From the NCBI GenBank assembly GCA_905202115.1, contig CAJKQZ010000141.1:1-6402 (forward strand): 6,402 nucleotides of DNA, in the 5' to 3' direction. The notes beneath the pieces are model-generated. The model did no database searches and was not told the DNA's origin. It was given only the letters and a program-made list of their open reading frames with translations. Below are positions 1-6,260 of the stretch, in pieces. Made by a program: the position numbers and the translations under genes. Positions within the stretch are counted from its first letter, which is position 1. Each line of letters starts with the position of its first letter. The stretch is from an uncultured Prevotellaceae bacterium. GTDB lineage: Bacteria; Bacteroidota; Bacteroidia; Bacteroidales; Bacteroidaceae.

Positions 1-144
1 GTGTATATGTAGCAAAAAATATGTCTGAGATAATTTAAAATATCTCAGACATATTTTGAATTATGTGCCTTGTATTTTCAATTATCAGCGGGAAGTTTTT
101 TACCATTCAAAAAAATATTTTTTTCAGTCAGATGTTCTTTTTTT
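1..144 (+). repeat. Intergenic palindromic repeat, copy A (cut by the window start)
   Basis: This is a non-coding repeat unit shared with copies at about 1969-2095, 3611-3830 and 6261-6402. It contains GTAG (9-12), then a 17-bp perfect stem (16-32 with 41-57) around an 8-nt centre. Next come the conserved block gcgggaagttttttacc (88-104, identical in copy C at 3772-3788) and a second, all-A/T palindrome (109-124). Similarity to copy C fades after about 144. The 5' arm seen in copies C and D is missing because the window starts here. I read no conserved protein in it; the ORF crossing it has no family resemblance. Its function is unknown: it could be a REP- or MITE-like element, a protein-binding site or a structured RNA. 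Confidence 0.85.
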
Positions 145-207
145 CTTTTCATGTGCGCGTCCCGTAGTGAGCCGAAAGCATGGATTTGCAGCTTAAACGC
201 CCGCTTT

Positions 208-240
208 TTTGTGCCGTTTCAACCGTTTTTGCTACCTTTG
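208..240 (+). promoter_or_regulatory. Bacteroidota-type promoter of guaA
   Basis: A -33 element TTTG (208-211) and a perfect TAnnTTTG -7 element, tacctttg (233-240), are separated by 21 bases, close to the known spacing for the Bacteroidota primary sigma factor. Transcription would start near 246, leaving a leader of only about 17 nt before the guaA ATG at 263. That leader is too short for a purine riboswitch or attenuator, so any control of guaA would act on promoter DNA. The match is read directly; activity is inferred. Confidence 0.75.
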
Positions 241-251
241 CGCAAAATATT

Positions 252-257
252 AAAGGA
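252..257 (+). promoter_or_regulatory. Weak ribosome binding site of guaA
   Basis: The purine run aaagga lies 5 nt before the ATG at 263. It is only a partial Shine-Dalgarno match, as is usual in Bacteroidota, but it supports the ATG at 263 as the start. Confidence 0.45.
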
Positions 258-262
258 TTGCA

Positions 263-1816
263 ATGCAACAGAAAATCATTATTCTCGACTTTGGATCGCA
301 GACCACCCAGCTCATAGGACGAAGAGTGCGCGAACTCGACACTTTCTGCGAAATAATTCCTTACAACAGATTTCCCGAAAACGATGAATCCGTAATCGGA
401 GTGATACTCAGCGGCTCACCTTACAGCGTGAACGATCCGGAAGCCTTTAAGGTGGATCTCGGCAAGCTGTGCGGGCGTTACCCTGTGCTCGGAATTTGCT
501 ATGGAGCGCAATATATAGCCAATACATATGGCGGAAAAGTGGAATCGGCCGCTACCCGCGAGTACGGACGTGCAAACCTTTCGCAGCTTGACGCCGCAAA
601 TCCTTTGCTTAAAGGGATTACCGGAAATTCGCAGGTGTGGATGAGCCACGGAGATACCATTACGGCCTTGCCTGAAGGTTTCAAGGCGATAGCTTCTACC
701 GAAAAAGTGGAATTTGCGGCCTTTGCCTCGGAAACAGAACGTATATGGGGAGTGCAGTTCCACCCCGAAGTTTACCACTCCGTGCAAGGAACGCAGCTTT
801 TGCGCAACTTCGTCGTCGACATATGCGGCAGCCGCCAGGATTGGAGCGCGGCGTCGTTTGTAGATACTACTGTTGCCGAACTCAAAGAGCAGCTCGGCAA
901 CGACAGGGTTATACTCGGCCTTAGCGGAGGTGTGGATTCTTCGGTGGCTGCGGTACTCCTGAACCGCGCAATCGGAAAAAATCTCACCTGTATCTTTGTA
1001 GATCACGGCCTGCTGCGCAAAAACGAATACGAAGACGTATTGCGCGAGTACGAATGCCTCGGCCTGAACGTGGTAGGTGTCGACGCGAGCGAAAAGTTCT
1101 TTGCCGAACTTGCCGGAGTTACCGAGCCCGAGAAAAAACGCAAGATTATAGGCAAGGGTTTTATCGATGTGTTCGAAACCGAGGCACGCAAGATAAAGGA
1201 TGCACGCTGGCTGGCGCAAGGCACAATCTATCCCGACCGTATAGAAAGCCTTAACATTACGGGCAAGACAATAAAAAGCCACCATAATGTGGGAGGTTTG
1301 CCCGAGAAGATGAACTTGAAATTGTGCGAGCCCTTGCGCTGGCTCTTCAAGGACGAGGTGCGCCGTGTTGGCCGGCAGCTCAACATGCCCGACAAGCTCA
1401 TCCTTCGTCATCCGTTCCCCGGCCCGGGGCTGGCGGTGCGTATTCTTGGCGATATCACGCGCGAGAAAGTGCGCATATTGCAGGATGCCGACGATATATT
1501 CATCCGCGGCTTGCACGACTGGAAAATAACCGACGAACAGGGGCATACCGACGAGCTTTACAACCACGTATGGCAGGCGGGAGTTGTGTTGCTGCCGATA
1601 AGAAGCGTGGGGGTAATGGGCGACGAGCGTACTTACGAACAGGCTGTGGCTCTGCGCGCGGTTACGAGCACCGACGCCATGACGGCCGACTGGGCGCGAC
1701 TGCCGTTCGACTTCCTCGCAAAGGTTAGCAACGACATAATACGCAATGTCCGCGGAGTTAACCGCGTTTGCTACGACATCTCGTCAAAACCGCCTTCGAC
1801 AATCGAGTGGGAGTGA
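263..1816 (+). CDS. guaA: GMP synthase (glutamine-hydrolysing), GuaA
   Basis: This cytoplasmic enzyme of purine biosynthesis converts XMP to GMP using ATP and ammonia released from glutamine. The 517-residue protein has the full family architecture and near-usual length (E. coli GuaA is about 525). Residues about 5-190 form a class I glutamine amidotransferase domain with the nucleophile Cys79 in GICYGAQ and the His167/Glu169 pair in QFHPEV. The ATP-pyrophosphatase domain carries the PP-loop SGGVDSS (221-227) and the downstream motifs FVDHGLLR and RHPFPGPGLAVR. The C-terminal dimerisation and XMP-binding domain ends in KPPSTIEWE, the characteristic GuaA tail. No key residue is missing. The gene has its own promoter and terminator, so it is monocistronic. 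Its neighbours have no link to purine metabolism. Confidence 0.98.
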   Translation: MQQKIIILDFGSQTTQLIGRRVRELDTFCEIIPYNRFPENDESVIGVILSGSPYSVNDPEAFKVDLGKLCGRYPVLGICYGAQYIANTYGGKVESAATREYGRANLSQLDAANPLLKGITGNSQVWMSHGDTITALPEGFKAIASTEKVEFAAFASETERIWGVQFHPEVYHSVQGTQLLRNFVVDICGSRQDWSAASFVDTTVAELKEQLGNDRVILGLSGGVDSSVAAVLLNRAIGKNLTCIFVDHGLLRKNEYEDVLREYECLGLNVVGVDASEKFFAELAGVTEPEKKRKIIGKGFIDVFETEARKIKDARWLAQGTIYPDRIESLNITGKTIKSHHNVGGLPEKMNLKLCEPLRWLFKDEVRRVGRQLNMPDKLILRHPFPGPGLAVRILGDITREKVRILQDADDIFIRGLHDWKITDEQGHTDELYNHVWQAGVVLLPIRSVGVMGDERTYEQAVALRAVTSTDAMTADWARLPFDFLAKVSNDIIRNVRGVNRVCYDISSKPPSTIEWE

Positions 1817-1825
1817 TTAGTATAT

Positions 1826-1864
1826 AAGGAGACCGGCCTAAAGTCGGTTTCCTTGTTTTATTTT
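1826..1864 (+). terminator. Intrinsic terminator of guaA
   Basis: A 12-bp stem (1826-1837 with 1843-1854, including two G-U pairs) encloses the 5-nt loop ctaaa and is followed by the T-rich tract gttttatttt. It starts 10 nt after the guaA stop codon. This is a textbook rho-independent terminator and separates guaA from the gene downstream. Confidence 0.88.
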
Positions 1865-1968
1865 CTGGGACACAGGTGGAATTTCAGGGCAAGGCTCTCG
1901 TGTGTAGTGCTTGTTATTGCTTTTAAGAAAACATTTGTCCGGTTTTCTACGGATAAGTAATGCTCGGC

Positions 1969-2095
1969 TGAAAAAATCCTCCCGCAGCAAATAAAAATTA
2001 TCTCTGAGGTAATTTGAAATATGTCTGAGATATTTTAAAATATCTCAGACATATTTTTTTCAGCATGATTAATGCTTCTGCTGGAGACTTTCGTC
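1969..2095 (-). repeat. Intergenic palindromic repeat, copy B (inverted, degenerate)
   Basis: This copy of the family faces opposite to the other three. Its centre (2017-2056) is a perfect 40-nt palindrome with arms aaatatgtctgagata and central ttttaaaa. The conserved G-rich block appears here as its complement (1971-1988). The 5' arm (about 2060-2095) can still be aligned to the complement of copy C around aatgctt and ctgg, but the gtgtatatgtagc segment is deleted and the second A/T palindrome is not recognisable. Left of the palindrome, an additional half-site (1999-2019) abuts it in tandem. The overlapping minus-strand ORF looks spurious. Confidence 0.75.
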
Positions 2096-2226
2096 GTTTA
2101 TGAAAAAGCGGTAGAAAATAAGAAATGCGGAGCGTTACGTTGTATTTGGCTAATGCAGATCTTTTCCTTATAGGAAATATGGGCTCGGGAAGCAAAGGTG
2201 ACCGTGTTTTTTCCGTTTGTTATTTT

Positions 2227-2234
2227 TATTTTTG
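2227..2234 (+). promoter_or_regulatory. Candidate -7 box for the GH76 gene
   Basis: The sequence tatttttg matches TAnnTTTG exactly. No convincing TTTG lies at the right distance upstream; only a T-rich stretch occurs at 2205-2212. If used, it gives a leader of about 110 nt before the ATG at 2351. Such boxes can arise by chance in A/T-rich DNA. Confidence 0.4.
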
Positions 2235-2350
2235 CAGTCGGAAACACGTTTTTGTGTAACAATCTGTCATAAGAACGTGCGGAAAATCGAATTTATATCA
2301 AAACGGCCGAAATAATTTGCCGGCTGGTTAAAAGCAATTATTTAGGAATT

Positions 2351-3604
2351 ATGCGTAGAATACGTTTTTTGAATCTGTTGCTCATATTTGCCTTAGTGCA
2401 AACGGTTGCGGCAGAAAATGTTGCCCGAAAAGGGGCGTGTGTTTCGCCTGCTGTTGGCGGCGGCGACGTGTGGAAGGCTTATGATGCCTTTAACGATATC
2501 ATGCTCGACAGAGACAAGTTCATCTACAAGCTCAATTCGTCGACTCTCCGCGCAACAGACCGCTGGAACGGGGCGGCCGCAATATGGTGCCAGCCGATAT
2601 ATTGGGACATGGCCATGAACGCTTACAAACTGGCGGCGTTGCAAAAAGACAGGAAGCGGAAATCGCAGTATAAGGAGCTGTGCCGCAAAATCTTCGAGGG
2701 GAACAAGGCCCATTATTGCGGTTTCGATTTCGATGACAACAATGAAAATACGGGCTGGTTCATCTACGACGACATAATGTGGTGGACTATAAGCCTTGCC
2801 CGCGCATACGAACTTTTCGGCAACGAAGAATATCTCGAGCTTTCCGAGAAAAGTTTCGCCCGCGTGTGGTATGGTTCGGAACGGGTGGGCGATACCGGCT
2901 CATACGACAGCGAGAACGGCGGTATGTTCTGGCAATGGCACCCTATTAAGAATCCCAAACCAAACAAGTTCGGCGACGGAAAAATGGCGTGCATAAACTT
3001 TCCAACCGTTGTGGCGGCCATGACGCTTTACAACAATGTTCCAGGGAAAAGAAAAGAGCCGACGGGCAACAGGCCGCAGTATCAGACAAAAGAACAGTAC
3101 TTCGCAAAAGCTAAGGAAATATACGATTGGGGAGTGGGGAACCTTTTCGACAGGAATACAGGGCGTGTGGCCGACAGCCGCCACGGAAACGGCAGTCCCG
3201 ACTGGAAAACTCATGTTTATAATCAGGGAACGTTTATCGGCGCTTCGGTTCTTCTGTATAAGGCAACAGACAGAAAGGAATATCTCGACAACGCAGTGCT
3301 TGCGGCCGACTATACTGTCAATGAAATGTCGGCGGAGCATAAGTTGCTTCCTTTCGAAAACGGGATAGAGCAGGGAATATACACTGCAATCTTCGCCGAA
3401 TACATGCGTATGCTTGTTTACGATTGCGGGCAGGTGCAGTATTTGCCTTTCATAAGGCACAACATCGATACCGGCTGGAAAAACCGTGATGAAACGCGCG
3501 ATTTGTGCGGCGGAGAGTATCACGAGAAACTGCCGGCCGGAGCAGAAGTGGACAGCTATTCGGCTTCGGGAATCCCTGCCCTTATGCTCGTTTTCGGCAT
3601 GTAG
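2351..3604 (+). CDS. Secreted glycoside hydrolase family 76 protein (putative alpha-1,6-mannanase)
   Basis: This is a 417-residue exported protein of the (alpha/alpha)6-barrel family GH76, whose characterised members cut alpha-1,6-linked mannan backbones such as those of yeast cell walls. A signal peptide is clear: basic MRRIR, a hydrophobic stretch to about residue 18, and probable cleavage after AA (20-21). There is no lipobox cysteine, so the protein is probably periplasmic or secreted rather than lipid-anchored. The adjacent Asp pair expected for GH76 catalysis is at 140-141 in GWFIYDDIMWW, and the family-type segment HVYNQGTFIGA is at 288-298. One domain fills the whole protein. The ATG at 2351 is chosen because it starts the signal peptide and follows a short tagga purine run. 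No SusC/SusD or other mannan genes flank it. The family call is from remembered motifs; mannan as substrate is inferred. Confidence 0.85.
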   Translation: MRRIRFLNLLLIFALVQTVAAENVARKGACVSPAVGGGDVWKAYDAFNDIMLDRDKFIYKLNSSTLRATDRWNGAAAIWCQPIYWDMAMNAYKLAALQKDRKRKSQYKELCRKIFEGNKAHYCGFDFDDNNENTGWFIYDDIMWWTISLARAYELFGNEEYLELSEKSFARVWYGSERVGDTGSYDSENGGMFWQWHPIKNPKPNKFGDGKMACINFPTVVAAMTLYNNVPGKRKEPTGNRPQYQTKEQYFAKAKEIYDWGVGNLFDRNTGRVADSRHGNGSPDWKTHVYNQGTFIGASVLLYKATDRKEYLDNAVLAADYTVNEMSAEHKLLPFENGIEQGIYTAIFAEYMRMLVYDCGQVQYLPFIRHNIDTGWKNRDETRDLCGGEYHEKLPAGAEVDSYSASGIPALMLVFGM

Positions 3605-3610
3605 CACATG

Positions 3611-3830
3611 CCGGCGAAAGTATGCCTTGCCGGTAGAGTTTGCAGACAAAAACGGTCAGCCAGTAAGCATTTGAAAATCAGCGCGTGTATATGTAGCAAA
3701 AAATATGTCTGAGATATTTTAAATTATCTCAGACATATTTTCGATTATCTCCTATGTATTTTCAATTTCCTGCGGGAAGTTTTTTACCTCGCGAAAAAAA
3801 TATTTTTTTTCGTTAGAGGTGTCTTTTTTC
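3611..3830 (+). repeat. Intergenic palindromic repeat, copy C (most complete)
   Basis: This is the best view of the whole unit. In order it has a 5' arm with a small G/C hairpin (ccggc 3611-3615 with gccgg 3629-3633); a segment shared with copy D starting tgcagacaaaaacggtca (3641); and gtgtatatgtagc (3685-3697). The 17-bp stem follows (3700-3716 with 3725-3741), then the block gcgggaagttttttacc (3772-3788), and an A/T palindrome (3794-3810) flanked by cg on each side. It starts only 6 nt after the GH76 stop codon and might therefore also act as that gene's 3' end structure. I could not define target-site duplications or an exact boundary. Confidence 0.85.
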
Positions 3831-4028
3831 GGAATTGTTTCTTCGATGATTTTCTGCAGACTTGCTTCTGTTTATGTCGGATTCGCGTTGAAATGTCTTT
3901 GAGACACTCCTTTTTATCCTCCTATTCCTGGAGTTTATTATGAGGAAACGTTTCAGAACAATGTTGCTGTGTTGATGTTTTGGGCGAATGGATATTCTGT
4001 TTGCGCGTGCATGCCGGTGAATTTAAAT

Positions 4029-4062
4029 GAAAGTCCCGTTCTCCTGCGAGAACGGGACTTTC
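4029..4062. terminator. Strong hairpin in the convergent gap, probable esterase terminator
   Basis: A perfect 15-bp stem, gaaagtcccgttctc paired with its complement (4029-4043 with 4048-4062), encloses a 4-nt loop. It lies 29 nt past the minus-strand esterase stop, the usual place for a terminator, and between two converging genes. Neither side has a long T tract; the A/T-rich stem ends supply only short runs. Termination is therefore inferred from position and stem strength, and it may work in both directions. Confidence 0.7.
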
Positions 4063-4091
4063 GGTCGATTATATTATCGTGTAGTTTTTTA

Positions 4092-6008
4092 TCAGATCTT
4101 GTCGGTTCGGAACGGGCAAACCGGCAGGTCGTTTGCTCCGTAAACATTTCCGTCGGGACAGTCGGCCCAGTCGTAGCGCACCGAACGCGGAGTGCCGGCC
4201 TTGTCGGTCTTCACCACAATGGTGTTTCCGTTCTGCAACGTGGCTGTTCCGCGCGAGAAACTGCCGTCGGCATTCTCTACAATGAATCCCTGGGGAGTGT
4301 TTCCGTTCTTTATAGTCAGTTTGCTTGAGAAAACAATGGCGGCCGTGCCTTCTGAAAAGGTGCATTTCTTGGCTGTAGGTGCCTTGTCGATGATATCTTT
4401 CTTGCCGTAAGTGTTTTTCAGCGAGAGCAGCGCCAATCGGCGGGCCACCTCCTGCTTGTTTTTCGGGTGAATATCGTTGGGATTGCCTATGTCGATAGCC
4501 GTAGCCATTCCTGTGTAAGGCAGTTGCAGAGCGTCGGCCTGTGCCTGGCGCAGCGCGGCCCATTCCGATTGCGGTTGCAGCTGTTCGGGCTTGAGGTATC
4601 CGGCAAGTTGTACGAAATAGAACGGCATTTTCTCTCCCCACAGCTTGCGCCAGTCGGTAATCATGCGCTTGAACAGAACGGAATACTGGTCGGCGCGTCC
4701 CACATTGGCGCAGCCCTGGTACCAGATAGTTCCTTTTACGGGCATTACATGGCAGGGATAAAGCATTGCGTTGTAAAGAACCGTGGGAACGAACGGGCCG
4801 GTAGTGTTTATGGGCAGTCCGGCGAAGTCTTCGATGACGGAATAGTTCCAGTTGCCTGTGAGCGATACCGTTTTGTTTCCCTGTTTTACGTAAACCTGCG
4901 AATTGTCGCCCGTTATGCCGCCTTCTCTGGCGTAGTCGGAAACCACTACAAGTACAACGTTTTCTTTTTTAACCAAACTTGCCGGCACTTTGTAGTTGCG
5001 GATTATTTGGTATCCCTCGGTTTTGCCTACCTGCACGCCGTTGAAATAAGTTATGTCGTTGTCGTCGATTGCGCCGAGGTGAAGCTCGAGGTCTTTGCCT
5101 AAGAAATCGTCGGAAAGACTGAATGTTTTCTGAATCATGACCGAGCCGTCGAATCCCGGAAGCACGTTGTTTTCCCATTGGCTGGGAATAGGCATCGTTT
5201 TATTCGAAATGGGCGCAAAGATGTTCTGGTTGGCATTTCTCACTGCCTGGTCGATGTTATTCTGCACATTGTCTAAAGCCGCTTTGTAGGAGGCGGCTAT
5301 GGCGTTGCCGTCGAAATTGTTTTTCTCGTAGATGTCGATGTATTTTTCAAAGCCGCCAACGGCTTTGTTTCCTTCTAAAGTGGTCCACGATTCGGCCGGA
5401 GTTCCGCCCCACGAGCAGTCTATTACTCCCACCGGCACGTTGAGCTTTTTGTGCAGCTCGCGCGCATAGAAATATGCTAATGCCGAAAAGTTGTCAACGG
5501 TTTCGGGAGCGCAGCGACGCCACCCGCCCATGTTCACTTCGGTGTTGTTCTCTGGCTTGTAGCTTGTTATCCGTTTGATTTGCAGCAGGCGTATCTTGGG
5601 ATAGTTCGCGTTTGCTTTTTCCTGCTCGCAGTTGAGCACGTGCCCCCAACCCATGACGGGCATTTCCATGTTCGACTGTCCCGAGCACATCCATACTTCG
5701 CCCGAGAGTATATCGCGCAAGACAGTGGGTTCGCCGTCGTCAACGGTGATTTGGTAAGGGCCTCCTGCCTTCGGTGTGTTTACCTTGACGGTGAACTTGC
5801 CGTCGCTGTCGGCTGTGGTTTTGTATGTCTTGTTGTTCCACGACGTGGTTACGCTTACTGTCGCTCCCGATTTCGTAGTGCCGGGAATGGTAAGGACACT
5901 GAGTTGTTGAACAACCATGCTGTCGGTGAAAAACTGCGGCAGCACAACTTTTGCCTTTGCGGCCATACTTGCAGACAGCAGCCCCACGGCAAGAATAAAT
6001 CTTTTCAT
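4092..6008 (-). CDS. Exported sialate O-acetylesterase-type SGNH esterase
   Basis: The 638-residue protein probably removes acetyl groups from glycans outside the cytoplasm. It has a signal peptide (MKRFILAVGLLSASMAAKA), then a beta-rich region to about 95. The SGNH esterase domain has catalytic Ser112 in SGQSNM, glycine block WGGTP (200-204), Asn435 in WYQGCAN, and Asp512/His514 in NDIHPKNKQEVARRLAL. A beta-rich jelly-roll-like segment (about 278-385) interrupts that domain, and a beta-rich tail follows. The triad is intact; the glycan substrate is uncertain. Sialic acid is the family's name-giving substrate, but the interrupted SGNH layout also resembles acetyl-xylan or xyloglucan esterases such as CE20. 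The start at 6008 is preferred because it begins the signal peptide. An in-frame ATG at 6044 would add 12 mostly polar residues and cannot be excluded. Neither has a clear Shine-Dalgarno. Confidence 0.87.
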   Translation of the reverse strand: MKRFILAVGLLSASMAAKAKVVLPQFFTDSMVVQQLSVLTIPGTTKSGATVSVTTSWNNKTYKTTADSDGKFTVKVNTPKAGGPYQITVDDGEPTVLRDILSGEVWMCSGQSNMEMPVMGWGHVLNCEQEKANANYPKIRLLQIKRITSYKPENNTEVNMGGWRRCAPETVDNFSALAYFYARELHKKLNVPVGVIDCSWGGTPAESWTTLEGNKAVGGFEKYIDIYEKNNFDGNAIAASYKAALDNVQNNIDQAVRNANQNIFAPISNKTMPIPSQWENNVLPGFDGSVMIQKTFSLSDDFLGKDLELHLGAIDDNDITYFNGVQVGKTEGYQIIRNYKVPASLVKKENVVLVVVSDYAREGGITGDNSQVYVKQGNKTVSLTGNWNYSVIEDFAGLPINTTGPFVPTVLYNAMLYPCHVMPVKGTIWYQGCANVGRADQYSVLFKRMITDWRKLWGEKMPFYFVQLAGYLKPEQLQPQSEWAALRQAQADALQLPYTGMATAIDIGNPNDIHPKNKQEVARRLALLSLKNTYGKKDIIDKAPTAKKCTFSEGTAAIVFSSKLTIKNGNTPQGFIVENADGSFSRGTATLQNGNTIVVKTDKAGTPRSVRYDWADCPDGNVYGANDLPVCPFRTDKI

Positions 6009-6081
6009 GTTATCGTTTTTACGTTTGGTTATTGTAGATTTCATGGTTCAGATATAATACCTAATCTGATATATTATAATG

Positions 6082-6089
6082 CAAATATA
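6082..6089 (-). promoter_or_regulatory. Candidate -7 box for the esterase gene
   Basis: On the minus strand this reads tatatttg, an exact TAnnTTTG match. Transcription would start near 6075, about 30 nt before the ATG at 6044 and 67 nt before the preferred ATG at 6008, so it does not decide between them. No TTTG is visible at the expected -33 distance. Confidence 0.5.
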
Positions 6090-6260
6090 CGATTTGTCGG
6101 GATATAGTCGGGGCTGGAGGCTCAAAACAATGCGGATAAGGGATAAAATTCCGGATATTTCGTCGCTGTGACAGTAGACCTTCATGATTATTTCAGAGAT
6201 GTTAAAAGATAATACGGTTTAGGTATAAGTGCGATTACTCTTGATAATGAAAACAGACTT

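Noticed and set aside
1..57. CRISPR array or invertible promoter built on the repeated hairpins.
   Set aside because: The copies are kilobases apart without regular spacers. The loop between inverted arms is only 8 nt and holds no complete TAnnTTTG box; near-matches at the hairpin edges are one T too short or too long.
145..262. Possible purine riboswitch ahead of guaA.
   Set aside because: The predicted leader is about 17 nt and no aptamer-like stems are visible upstream of the ATG.
70..387. Plus-strand ORF upstream of and overlapping the guaA start.
   Set aside because: It starts inside repeat copy A, crosses the guaA promoter and runs out of frame into guaA. No family features are visible.
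416..1567. Long minus-strand ORF (383 codons) inside guaA.
   Set aside because: It lies wholly antisense to an unmistakable guaA and shows no domain or motif; it is a shadow of codon bias.
2900..3649. Minus-strand ORF of 249 codons antisense to the GH76 gene.
   Set aside because: The plus-strand frame has a signal peptide, the catalytic Asp pair and full GH76 length. The antisense frame has no recognisable motif.
3634..3674. The 5' arm of the repeat reads as a short conserved C-terminal peptide (ADKNG then a stop) in both copy C and copy D (6295-6330).
   Set aside because: The four differing codons before the shared stop all change the amino acid (Q/H, P/L, V/S, I/T), and no upstream coding frame is shared. 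The conservation is at DNA level, not protein level.
3940..3975. Tiny ORF starting MRKRFRTMLLC, preceded by a ggag, resembling the start of an exported protein or a leader peptide.
   Set aside because: It has only 11 codons before a stop, no promoter, and no gene after it on that strand. The next gene faces the other way. It could be a gene remnant, but nothing supports that.
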